Assembly (NCBI RefSeq): GCF_000420525.1
Contig: NZ_ATVC01000025.1
Span: 1-34,214 of the forward strand
Reading direction: 5' to 3'
Origin: Aquaspirillum serpens DSM 68
GTDB taxonomy: Bacteria > Pseudomonadota > Gammaproteobacteria > Burkholderiales > Aquaspirillaceae
DNA: 34,214 nucleotides
Part shown: piece by piece, positions 17,607 to 24,898 of the stretch
Layout of the letters: each line of letters starts with the position of its first letter
How positions within the stretch are numbered: position 1 is the stretch's first letter
The notes under the pieces: generated by a model
What the model saw: the letters and a program-made list of their open reading frames with translations, nothing else
Told to the model about the DNA's origin: nothing
Databases searched by the model: none
Made by a program: the position numbers and the translations under genes

Positions 17607-19261
17607 GGCAGGGCGTTCCGTTGTTGCCGCAGTTGGTGAATATGGCGTATCAAGCCATTGGTTGATGCATCGTGTTGTAAGCTGGGCAGTTGCCCTGCGC
17701 GTAACTCGGGCTCAATTTTGCGTGCCAATTGTTTGCCATACTCCACGCCCCATTGATCGAAGGAATTGATACCCCAGATCACGCCCTGCACAAACACTTT
17801 GTGTTCATACAACGCTAACAACATACCCAGATTATACGGGTTTAAACTGTCTAAAATTAAGGTATTAGATGGTTGATTGCCAGGAAATACTTTTTGTGGC
17901 AATAAAATATCAATATTGTCAGGCAGTTTTGCACCAAACTCTGCTAACACTTCAGCCTCATTCTTCCCGCGCATCAAGGCCTCGGTTTGTGCCAAAAAGT
18001 TGGCCAACATAGCGGTATGGTGGGTTTTGAGTTTGCCATGTTCACAGGCAGGAATAATAAAATCACAGGGCACTAGGCGGGTGCCTTGGTGCAGCAGCTG
18101 GAAAAACGCATGTTGGCTGTTAACGCCGACTTCGCCCCAAATAATCGGCCCTGTATTAAAGTCCAACCGTGCCCCACACCGCCCGACCCGCTTGCCATTC
18201 GATTCCATATCCAGTTGTTGTAGATAGGCAGGTAGGCGTGACAGCCCCTGATCGTATGGCATTACGGCATGGGTATGGGCACGGTAGAAAGTGTTATACC
18301 AAATCCCCAGCAATCCCAGCAGCACGGGCGCATTCTCTGCAAAAGGCGCGCTAAAGAAATGGCAATCCATGGCGTGTGCGCCGGCCAAGAATTGGCGGAA
18401 GTGTGTCATGCCAATCGATAACATCACCGGCAAGCCAATCGCCGACCACACTGAATAACGCCCTCCCACCCAATCCCAAAAGGGAAAGCAGTTTTCGGGC
18501 GAGATACCAAATGCAGTTGCCGCAGGGATATTGCTCGAAACAGCAACGAAATGTTGTTGTATTGCCTCGACACTGCCGCCTTGAGCCAAGAACCATTCTC
18601 GGGCGGCTTGTGCGTTTAACAACGTTTCTGGGGTACTGAAAGATTTAGAGGCAACAATAAATAAGGTTTCTGCTGCATCGAGGGCTTCTAAAGTATCGGC
18701 AAGATGGCGCCCATCCAGATTAGACACAAAGTGCAATTCTACTTTGCCAACTGAATACGGTTTGAGTGCTCGCGTGACCAACATTGGGCCGAGATCGGAG
18801 CCGCCGATGCCAATATTCACCACATGCCGAATCGGTTTGCCGCTATGTCCGCGCCAGTGTTGTTGGTGAACTTGCTCGACAAATTCACCTACGCGCTGCA
18901 ACACCGCTTGGATCGACGGCACAATATTTTCACCATCGACATAGATTTCACTGTCCGCCGGTGCGCGTAGCGCGTGGTGCATCACGGCACGTTTTTCACT
19001 GATATTGATCGGTTCACCCGCCTGTAGACGTTTGATCCATGTACTCAATTCAGCAGTATGAGCCAATTCAATCAATAAATCGCGGGTACGTTCGGTGATA
19101 CGGTTTTTTGAGTAATCCAGCAATAGACCATCTAACCGTAACGAAAAACGTTGAAAGCGATCTGGCTCGGTGGCGAATAAATCGCGCATGTGGAGATGAC
19201 GGGTTGCACGTTGGTGTTGATGCAGTTGTACCCACACCGAGGAAAGATTGATTTGACTCAT
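17603..19261 (-). CDS. pgi: glucose-6-phosphate isomerase
   Basis: Pgi interconverts glucose 6-phosphate and fructose 6-phosphate in glycolysis and gluconeogenesis. The 552-residue protein matches the usual bacterial length. Signatures are VNIGIGGSDLGP, VASKSFSTPETL, GGRYSVWSAIGLP, the family signature region LPAYLQQLDMESNGKR, GEVGVNSQHAFFQLLHQG (catalytic His) and QGVIWGINSFDQWGVEYGK (catalytic Lys). I start at ATG 19261 (MSQINLSS); an in-frame TTG at 19270 would add three residues, and neither has an obvious Shine-Dalgarno. It lies 19 bp downstream of orn and overlaps pncC. Confidence 0.95.
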   Translation of the reverse strand: MSQINLSSVWVQLHQHQRATRHLHMRDLFATEPDRFQRFSLRLDGLLLDYSKNRITERTRDLLIELAHTAELSTWIKRLQAGEPINISEKRAVMHHALRAPADSEIYVDGENIVPSIQAVLQRVGEFVEQVHQQHWRGHSGKPIRHVVNIGIGGSDLGPMLVTRALKPYSVGKVELHFVSNLDGRHLADTLEALDAAETLFIVASKSFSTPETLLNAQAAREWFLAQGGSVEAIQQHFVAVSSNIPAATAFGISPENCFPFWDWVGGRYSVWSAIGLPVMLSIGMTHFRQFLAGAHAMDCHFFSAPFAENAPVLLGLLGIWYNTFYRAHTHAVMPYDQGLSRLPAYLQQLDMESNGKRVGRCGARLDFNTGPIIWGEVGVNSQHAFFQLLHQGTRLVPCDFIIPACEHGKLKTHHTAMLANFLAQTEALMRGKNEAEVLAEFGAKLPDNIDILLPQKVFPGNQPSNTLILDSLNPYNLGMLLALYEHKVFVQGVIWGINSFDQWGVEYGKQLARKIEPELRAGQLPSLQHDASTNGLIRHIHQLRQQRNALP

Positions 19262-19280
19262 ACACAGCAAGTTTTAGAGG

Positions 19281-19832
19281 TTAGGGGACAAGGCGAATAA
19301 AATGTTCACGATAGTGTTTCATTTCTTCGATCGATTCGTAGATATCAGCTAGGGCTTCGTGACGCCCTTTTTTGACCACCCCTTTTGCTACATCGGGACG
19401 CCAACGCTTCGCCAGCTCTTTTAAGGTTGATACATCCAAATTGCGATAGTGGAAATAATCCTCCAGCGTTGGCATCCACCGAGCCATAAAGCGTCGGTCT
19501 TGGCAAATAGAGTTGCCACACATCGGCGACTTGCGTGCTGGTACATATTGGCTGATAAAGGCCAACATCTGGGCTTCGGCTTCTTGCTCGGTGAGGGTAG
19601 AGGCTTTCACCTTGTCGATCAGGCCACTTTTGCCGTGGGTGTTTTTATTCCAATCGTCCATTGCCTCTAACACCGTGTCTGGTTGGTGAACCACCAACAC
19701 CGGCGATTCGGCAACCGTGTTTAGATTGGCATCGGTAATCACCACCGCCAATTCAATAATGCGGTCGCGGTCGGGGAACAGGCCAGTCATTTCCATGTCT
19801 AGCCAAATGAGATGGTTTTGATCTTGCGCCAT
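19281..19832 (-). CDS. orn: oligoribonuclease
   Basis: Orn is a 3'-5' exonuclease that degrades diribonucleotides, including the pGpG product of cyclic-di-GMP turnover, and is usually essential where present. The 183-residue protein has the DEDDh layout: [11 protein letters not shown] (D and E), the conserved central Asp region [28 protein letters not shown] (D), and [11 protein letters not shown] (H and D). I chose ATG 19832 ([12 protein letters not shown]) because AAGGA lies nine bases upstream and the family begins there; the frame is open for 12 more residues to 19868. It is divergent from the M48 protease gene with 63 bp between starts. Confidence 0.96.
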   Translation of the reverse strand: MAQDQNHLIWLDMEMTGLFPDRDRIIELAVVITDANLNTVAESPVLVVHQPDTVLEAMDDWNKNTHGKSGLIDKVKASTLTEQEAEAQMLAFISQYVPARKSPMCGNSICQDRRFMARWMPTLEDYFHYRNLDVSTLKELAKRWRPDVAKGVVKKGRHEALADIYESIEEMKHYREHFIRLVP

Positions 19833-19895
19833 AGCGGTCTGTCCTTCAAAATCTTCAAATTGTCGCACACATTTTAGGTCAAGCAGCGCCCATTT

Positions 19896-21158
19896 ATGAA
19901 CGATACCCTGTCCGCTTTTCCTTTTACGGTGGTTTTTTTGTCCTTGTTGGGTATCTCATTCCTTGTTCAGAGTTATTTAGCCTATCGACAACGGCGTCAT
20001 GTTGCTGCTCATGCTGGACGGGTACCCAGCTTGTTTGCCGCTCATATTCCCCCCGAACAGCATGAAAAAGCCGCGCAATACGCGATTGCCAAAAGCCGCT
20101 TTGGTCAAATCCAACTGCTGTTTCATACCCTGATGCTACTGTGGTTAACCCTAGGCGGTGGCTTTGAGTGGTTGCAACAGCTGTGGATGGTCCTATTGCC
20201 ATCCGGTATTGCTCAACAAACCGTGGTATTGCTCTCGGTGTTTGCCGTGTTACAGCTGGTTGAGCTGCCATTTCTCTACTATTCCCATTTTCACCTTGAA
20301 GCCCGTTTTGGTTTCAACCGCCTATCACGTCGCTTATTTGTCCTCGATATCTTGCGCGGTGCGTTACTGGGAGCGGTGTTAGGTGGTGGCCTGATTGCTG
20401 CACTGCTGGCGTTGATGGTTTCGGCGGGCGAACAATGGTGGTTGTGGGCGTGGGGATTGTGGGTTGGGTTTTCTGTTTTGCTGATGGTGATTTTTCCGCT
20501 GTGGATTGCACCGCTGTTTAATCGTTTTACGCCGCTTGCTGATGTAGTGTTAAAGGACAGGGTCGAACGGTTGTTACAGCGTTGTGGGTTTGATAGTCAG
20601 GGCATTTTTGTGATGGACAGCTCAAAACGCTCGGCTCATGGCAATGCCTATTTCACTGGCTTTGGTCGGGCTAAGCGCATCGTGTTTTTTGATACTTTAT
20701 TAGACCATCTCAGTCATGACGAAATTGAAGCGGTGCTGGCGCATGAGTTAGGTCATTTCCATCATCAACATATCCGACAACGGTTATGGGGCAGCATTAT
20801 TTTTAGTCTGTTGTTATTTGCGGTGTTGGGTGTGTTGGCAGATACCTCTGCTTTTTATCAACAATTGGGGGTCAATACGGTTTCAGCTGCTGCTGCGTTA
20901 TTTCTATTCAGCCAATTACTACCGCTACTGTTGTTCCCACTGACACCGCTTTTTAGCGCATTATCACGGCGGCAGGAGTATCAGGCCGATGAGTTTGCTG
21001 CCCAACACGCACCGGCGGCAGCGTTGATCAGTGCCTTAACCAAACTCTATCGTGATAACGCTGCCACATTAACGCCCGATCCACTGCACTCCGCTTTCTA
21101 TGATTCACATCCCCCCGCCACCGCACGGGTGGCTAAACTGCAAGGATTTTTGTCTTGA
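19896..21158 (+). CDS. M48 family (Ste24/CAAX-protease-like) membrane metallopeptidase
   Basis: A 420-residue integral membrane protease. An N-terminal M48_N-like region contains about four to five hydrophobic segments (about 8-27, 70-90, 105-130, 155-205). The peptidase domain follows, with HELGH at 283-287 (zinc ligands and catalytic Glu), two more membrane segments (about 300-318 and 328-350) and the third zinc ligand in [12 protein letters not shown] (E361). The length and domain order fit bacterial Ste24 homologues, which probably act in membrane protein quality control; bacteria lack the prenylation substrate. It is larger than HtpX. No clear Shine-Dalgarno precedes ATG 19896. The stop overlaps the rsgA TTG start. 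Confidence 0.88.
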   Translation: MNDTLSAFPFTVVFLSLLGISFLVQSYLAYRQRRHVAAHAGRVPSLFAAHIPPEQHEKAAQYAIAKSRFGQIQLLFHTLMLLWLTLGGGFEWLQQLWMVLLPSGIAQQTVVLLSVFAVLQLVELPFLYYSHFHLEARFGFNRLSRRLFVLDILRGALLGAVLGGGLIAALLALMVSAGEQWWLWAWGLWVGFSVLLMVIFPLWIAPLFNRFTPLADVVLKDRVERLLQRCGFDSQGIFVMDSSKRSAHGNAYFTGFGRAKRIVFFDTLLDHLSHDEIEAVLAHELGHFHHQHIRQRLWGSIIFSLLLFAVLGVLADTSAFYQQLGVNTVSAAAALFLFSQLLPLLLFPLTPLFSALSRRQEYQADEFAAQHAPAAALISALTKLYRDNAATLTPDPLHSAFYDSHPPATARVAKLQGFLS

Positions 21159-22084
21159 GTCGTTCCCCCGCACGTCCTTCCCGTTCTTTGCATGATGCAC
21201 AAGCAAAAACCGCTGAACTCACCGGTGTGATTGTGAAAAGTCATGGCCGCCGCTTTATTGTTGAATTGGCCGATGGTACCTGTTATGACTGTACCACTCG
21301 CGGCAAGCGCACCGACTATGCCTGTGGTGATGTGGTGTATTTAACGATTGAAAATAGCGAGCAAGGGGTAATCAGTGGCCATGAAACCCGTTCGTCTCTG
21401 CTATATCGTTCTGATGCGTTTCGCAGCAAGATCATCGCTGCCAATGTGTCGCTCTTGGTGTTAGTGGTCGCGCCGGTACCAACGTTTAGCGAGGAATTGT
21501 TAGCGTGTTGTTTATTGGCGGCGGAAGCGGCTGGTATAGAAGCACGGATCGTATTGAACAAGGCTGATTTACCCGAAGTTGCACAAGCACGACAGCAATT
21601 AGCCCCCTTTGTCGCCTTGGGCTATCCGGTCTTAGAATTATCTGCTTTGCAAGATGTGTCACCATTGCGCCAATGGTTACAAGACCAGACATCGGTATTG
21701 GTTGGGCAATCCGGCATGGGAAAATCAACTTTGACCAATGCCTTAGTGCCTGAAGCGGCGGCGCGGGTTGGGGATATTTCTGTGGCGTTGGATTCTGGAC
21801 GACACACGACAACCCATGCGCAGCTGTATCACCTTGATGCCACCTCGCACCTCATTGACTCCCCCGGTTTACAAGAATTTGGTTTGCAGCATATCGAGCC
21901 ATTGGCGTTAGCTAGCTATTTTCCTGACTTTCAGCCCTTCTTGGGACAGTGCAAATTTCATAATTGTTTGCATCTGGTTGAACCTAGCTGTGCACTACAG
22001 CAGGCGGTACAGCGTGGTGAGTTGTCAGAAAAGCGGGTTGCGTTTTATCAGCGTATTTTCCGCAGTTTGCAAAAGACACATTAA
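21155..22084 (+). CDS. rsgA: ribosome small subunit-dependent GTPase A
   Basis: RsgA is a circularly permuted GTPase that assists late 30S subunit maturation. The 309-residue protein has an OB-fold (about 20-80), the permuted G domain with G4 NKAD at 135-138, P-loop GQSGMGKST at 184-192 and G3 DSPG at 235-238, and a zinc-binding C-terminus (C266, C271, H273, C279). The start is TTG 21155, supported by AAGGA eight bases upstream and by the TTGA overlap with the M48 gene stop. The next in-frame alternatives would cut into the conserved N-terminal region. It is shorter than E. coli RsgA (350), mainly at the N-terminal tail. Confidence 0.93.
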   Translation: MSRSPARPSRSLHDAQAKTAELTGVIVKSHGRRFIVELADGTCYDCTTRGKRTDYACGDVVYLTIENSEQGVISGHETRSSLLYRSDAFRSKIIAANVSLLVLVVAPVPTFSEELLACCLLAAEAAGIEARIVLNKADLPEVAQARQQLAPFVALGYPVLELSALQDVSPLRQWLQDQTSVLVGQSGMGKSTLTNALVPEAAARVGDISVALDSGRHTTTHAQLYHLDATSHLIDSPGLQEFGLQHIEPLALASYFPDFQPFLGQCKFHNCLHLVEPSCALQQAVQRGELSEKRVAFYQRIFRSLQKTH

Positions 22085-22085
22085 A

Positions 22086-22136
22086 CCAGTGTAGGGTGGC
22101 TAAGCGTAGTAGCGTATCCACCCAAAAAACCACTGG
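22086..22136. repeat. REP-like palindromic element (GGGTGG...CCACCC type)
   Basis: GGGTGGCTA (22094-22102) pairs with TATCCACCC (22115-22123) with one mismatch. An outer pair, CCAGTG (22086-22091) with CACTGG (22131-22136), encloses it. The core AGGGTGG-TAAGCG-CGTATCCACCC resembles a dispersed intergenic element common in Beta- and Gammaproteobacteria; that recognition comes from memory, not a search. Confidence 0.55.
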
Positions 22137-22148
22137 CGTAGAGTCAAA

Positions 22149-22177
22149 GTTGGGTTGCTGTAGTGTGGCAACCCAAC
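22149..22177. repeat. perfect 10-bp hairpin, REP-like
   Basis: GTTGGGTTGC (22149-22158) and GCAACCCAAC (22168-22177) form a perfect stem around a nine-base loop, between the convergent rsgA and ABC permease genes. There is no T-tract, so this is either a weak bidirectional terminator or a second REP-type unit next to the one at 22086-22136. Confidence 0.6.
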
Positions 22178-22185
22178 ACAACGAC

Positions 22186-22929
22186 TTAGCGAGATTTCAT
22201 TTGGTATTTTTTCTCGAGTGCAGCCACACCCCAAGCCAACAGCAAGGTCAGGCCGAGATAGAGGAAGGAAATGGTCAGATAGGGCTCCCAATAGCGAGAG
22301 TAGACCCCTGCTACCGTCCGAGCCGCAAAGGCCAACTCTGCCAAGCCAATCGCTGACACTAGCGAGCTGTCTTTTAACAGCATAATGGCTTCATTCCCCA
22401 GCGGTGGTAACATGCGGCGGAACGCTTGTGGGATGATGATTTCCTTCATCGCTTGGCCATAGGACATCCCCAGTGAACGAGCGGCCTCCATCTGCCCTTT
22501 GTCTATCGATTGAATACCTGCACGGAAAATCTCCGTGATATATGCCCCAGCGTTGAGCGTCAATGCCAGCAAACCAGATAAAAAGGCACCATAGTTTTGC
22601 CGTAATTCGCGTGCAGTTTCACCCGAAATCAGTAAACCATCGACTGGATGGACTAACATCGGCATCAGTGCAAAGTGAATCAGCAAAATTTGCACAAATA
22701 GCGGCGTACCACGAAAAAAAGTGACATAGGCAGCAGCCGGTAGCCGCACGCCAAAACGCAATAAATAGCGTTGTGCCCCATGTTTGGCATCAGCCAAACG
22801 TGCCATTCCCATCAACAGACCAATTAGCGTGCCAAAAAAGACAGCGATGAGGGTAATCATCAGCGTCATTTTGAGGCCATTGATGAACAAGGGCATGTAT
22901 TCGATAATCATCGCCCAGCGAAAGTCCAT
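22186..22929 (-). CDS. polar amino acid ABC transporter permease (HisM/GlnP type)
   Basis: A 247-residue inner-membrane permease with about five membrane helices and the ATPase-contact EAA loop EAARSLGMSYGQAMKEIIIPQ (about 145-165). The N-terminal region MTLMITLIAVFFGTLIGLL and FFRGTPLFVQILL are typical of the HisM/GlnP/ArtM family. It imports a polar amino acid with the binding lipoprotein encoded upstream. GGGGA lies five bases before ATG 22929. A terminator-like hairpin separates it from the binding-protein gene. No ATPase gene is adjacent, so the complex must borrow one encoded elsewhere. Confidence 0.9.
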   Translation of the reverse strand: MDFRWAMIIEYMPLFINGLKMTLMITLIAVFFGTLIGLLMGMARLADAKHGAQRYLLRFGVRLPAAAYVTFFRGTPLFVQILLIHFALMPMLVHPVDGLLISGETARELRQNYGAFLSGLLALTLNAGAYITEIFRAGIQSIDKGQMEAARSLGMSYGQAMKEIIIPQAFRRMLPPLGNEAIMLLKDSSLVSAIGLAELAFAARTVAGVYSRYWEPYLTISFLYLGLTLLLAWGVAALEKKYQMKSR

Positions 22930-22950
22930 AGCGTTCCCCGTTTTTTATGT

Positions 22951-22996
22951 GGTGAAAAAATTAAAAGAAGCGCAACCGGGATGACCGGTGCGCTTC
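22951..22996 (-). terminator. intercistronic terminator/attenuator between binding protein and permease
   Basis: On the minus strand GAAGCGCACCGG pairs with CCGGTTGCGCTTC (one bulge, loop TCATC; stem positions 22967-22979 and 22985-22996) and is followed by TTTTAATTTTTT. This would end most transcripts after the binding-protein gene while letting some through to the permease, a common way to overproduce the binding protein. Confidence 0.8.
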
Positions 22997-23018
22997 CAAT
23001 AGAGCAGAGAAAATGGGG

Positions 23019-23843
23019 TTAGCCCGCTTTTTTCTCGCCAAACCACTTGGCGTAGATCTTATCGTAAGTACCGTCTGCTTTAATCGCTTTCAGTCCTTCA
23101 TTCAGTTTACCAAGTAGCTCAGCATTGCCTTTTTTCACTGCAATACCATAGAACTCAGGGGTAAAGCTTTGATTATCTTCAATCAGGCTCAAACCGGCGC
23201 TGGCGTTGTTTTGCAGATAGTTAATGACTACACCATTATCTGCCACCACCGCCTGTACACCGCCACTCTCCAGCTCTTTCATCGCCAATGGCGTGCTTTC
23301 AAAGCGTTTGATGTCCTCGCTGGTTTTGCCTAACAGCTTTTGTATCACTTCATCACCGGTAGTACCGGTTTGAACGCCGACTTTTTTCCCTTTCAGATCA
23401 TTGAAAGTTTTAATGTCGGTTACCCCTTTGCCGATGGCGATCAGCTGGCGTGCTTCAAAGTAGGGTTCGGTGAAGTCCATCGATTGTTTGCGCTCGTCAG
23501 TGATGGTGACGGCGGAGATCACGATATCACGGTCGCCTTGATCCAACGTAGCAAAGATGCCTTCCCACGGGGTGTTGACGAATTTCACTTGGATGCCGGC
23601 TTTTTCTGCGATAGCAGTCAAGACATCAATATCAAAGCCTTGTACTTCTTTTTTCTCATTTTCAAACTCGAACGGTGCATAAGCCGCGTCCGTGCCAACG
23701 ACGTAGGCGCGTGTTTCCGTTGCAGCTGGTGCAGCAGGCGCTGCCGCATTATCCGCAGGTTTGGGTTCAGCACTCTTACCACATGCCGCCACAAAGGCAC
23801 TTGCTACCAGCGCCATTAACAGCTTTCGTCGTGAAAATTTCAT
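23019..23843 (-). CDS. polar amino acid ABC transporter substrate-binding lipoprotein
   Basis: A 274-residue family 3 solute-binding protein. The N-terminus MKFSRRKLLMALVASAFVAAC is a lipoprotein signal with the lipidated Cys at 21; the SRRK motif also resembles a Tat signal. A short Pro/Ala-rich linker leads to the mature domain: DAAYAPFEFENEKKEVQGFDIDV, FVNTPWEGIFATLDQGDRDIVISAVTIT, MDFTEPYF, and GKKVGVQTGTTGDEVI. These fit the Gln/Arg/His/Lys-binding group; the exact ligand cannot be called. ATG 23843 has GGGAG seven bases upstream; the open frame upstream to 23900 lacks a signal-like start. First gene of a two-gene unit with the permease. Confidence 0.92.
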   Translation of the reverse strand: MKFSRRKLLMALVASAFVAACGKSAEPKPADNAAAPAAPAATETRAYVVGTDAAYAPFEFENEKKEVQGFDIDVLTAIAEKAGIQVKFVNTPWEGIFATLDQGDRDIVISAVTITDERKQSMDFTEPYFEARQLIAIGKGVTDIKTFNDLKGKKVGVQTGTTGDEVIQKLLGKTSEDIKRFESTPLAMKELESGGVQAVVADNGVVINYLQNNASAGLSLIEDNQSFTPEFYGIAVKKGNAELLGKLNEGLKAIKADGTYDKIYAKWFGEKKAG

Positions 23844-23924
23844 GGGGAAACTCCCTGTGTCGCAACACATCAAAATATTGAACATCTGGTGACACGTCAA
23901 AGACGGTCCCAGTCAGACGGTGGT

Positions 23925-23954
23925 AATATAAATATCACCTAAGTAGTTCTTCAA
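23925..23954 (-). promoter_or_regulatory. candidate sigma-70 promoter of the amino acid transporter
   Basis: On the minus strand, TTGAAG (complement of 23949-23954) and TATATT (complement of 23925-23930) are 18 bases apart, with four and five matches to the -35 and -10 consensus. The implied leader is about 75 bases before ATG 23843. Confidence 0.35.
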
Positions 23955-23998
23955 TCATTAAATGCAATTTTTCTCTACCTTTTTGCTAAAAACTGCTG

Positions 23999-24664
23999 AT
24001 GAAACATTTATACAACGTCCTTCTCGTAGTTTTTTGCACTGCAATGATGCCTGTGGCGTACGCGGAAGATGCGCCATTGCCAGGTGATTTCGCGCCACAA
24101 GTGCAAAAAAAACGCCCTGCTGTTACTCGTACTGTCTCACCTAGCCAGCCTGTTGCAGATAAAAAACCCACTCAACGGGCGACAAGCAAGGCTGTGATCA
24201 AGAAACGGCCAGCCGTCAACAAAACGAAAAAAGTCAAAGCAAAAGTCACGCCCAAAAACCAACGTATGCTAAAAGCGCGTGCCCAGCCTCAGCTAAAAGG
24301 CAAACTTGCCAAGTCGGCTAAACCTTCACGTCAAGTGGTGAAAAATAAAGCTGCTTTGCGAGCGCAAGCGGCGAAGAAAAAAGCGGTGGTGACAAAAGCG
24401 AAAATACGCCCTTCCACAAAAATAGCTAGCAAAAAAGTCCCCACTACACGGGCCAAGGCAGCGCTTGCCTCTAAACAAGTGAAGAAACCTACGGCAGTGA
24501 AGCGCTCTCCGGCACAGGTACGTCGTGCTGTTGTGAAAAAGAAGGCCATCAACAACCCGAAAAAACCATTAATAAAATCCAGAAAAAACAACAAGGTAGC
24601 TAAAAATCCTGCTGTGGTGAGAAAAAAACAAGAAAAAGTGCTTGCTAAAACTAATAAGCGCTGA
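23999..24664 (+). CDS. exported, extremely Lys/Arg-rich H1-like protein of unknown function
   Basis: A 221-residue protein. Residues 1-23 look like a cleavable Sec signal (MKHLYNVLLVVFCTAMMPVAYA, cut after AYA). The mature part of about 198 residues contains roughly 47 Lys and 16 Arg against about 5 acidic residues, is rich in Ala, Val and Pro, and has no Trp, Tyr or Cys. It looks disordered, with KKRPAV, KAK and KKP-type motifs like histone H1-like or AlgP-like tails, but those bacterial proteins are cytoplasmic. An exported polycation could bind LPS, peptidoglycan, extracellular DNA or polyphosphate; this is inference. No Shine-Dalgarno is evident before ATG 23999. It is divergent from the transporter and 21 bp upstream of a tRNA. 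The opposite-strand frame is only its shadow. Confidence 0.7.
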   Translation: MKHLYNVLLVVFCTAMMPVAYAEDAPLPGDFAPQVQKKRPAVTRTVSPSQPVADKKPTQRATSKAVIKKRPAVNKTKKVKAKVTPKNQRMLKARAQPQLKGKLAKSAKPSRQVVKNKAALRAQAAKKKAVVTKAKIRPSTKIASKKVPTTRAKAALASKQVKKPTAVKRSPAQVRRAVVKKKAINNPKKPLIKSRKNNKVAKNPAVVRKKQEKVLAKTNKR

Positions 24665-24685
24665 CATAATGAGCTCCTCTTCAAC

Positions 24686-24761
24686 GCCGGTGTAGCTCAG
24701 TTGGTAGAGCACCTGACTTGTAATCAGGGGGTCGCGAGTTCGAATCCTGCCGCCGGCACCA
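24686..24761 (+). tRNA. tRNA-Thr (anticodon UGU)
   Basis: A complete 76-base cloverleaf. The acceptor stem is GCCGGTG with CGCCGGC (one T-G pair), and the D arm contains AGCTCAGTTGGTAGAGC. The anticodon stem CCTGA/TCAGG carries loop CTTGTAA, whose anticodon TGT is at 24719-24721. The T arm contains GTTCGAATC. The 3' CCA is encoded (24759-24761). It reads ACA (and ACG by wobble) threonine codons. Confidence 0.97.
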
Positions 24762-24796
24762 CAGAATTAAAAGCAATGCCTAGCGTTGCCAAAAAA

Positions 24797-24836
24797 GCCC
24801 AGCAAAAGCCCTATGCTTGCTGGGTTTTTTTATTTT
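24797..24836 (+). terminator. intrinsic terminator after tRNA-Thr
   Basis: CCCAGCAA (24798-24805) pairs with TTGCTGGG (24817-24824) around an 11-base loop, followed directly by seven T. It ends the tRNA transcript, and possibly that of the basic protein gene, 63 bp before cas3, insulating the cas operon from upstream transcription. Confidence 0.92.
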
Positions 24837-24898
24837 GTGCTCTCTGTTGATAACATTTTGGATAAACTGTGAGTTTTTCATGATGTTAAGGTAATAAA

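Noticed and set aside
19833-19868. Longer orn start at 19868
   Set aside because: The added residues are not conserved in oligoribonucleases, and a proper Shine-Dalgarno precedes the inner ATG at 19832.
23844-23900. Longer start for the binding lipoprotein at 23900
   Set aside because: It would bury the lipoprotein signal sequence behind 19 residues; ATG 23843 has its own GGGAG.
24331-24684. Minus-strand open frame with a hydrophobic, Phe-rich product opposite the Lys-rich gene
   Set aside because: Lys-rich AAA/AAG codons read in reverse give TTT/CTT, so a hydrophobic product is expected by chance. The opposite strand has the signal peptide and codon logic.
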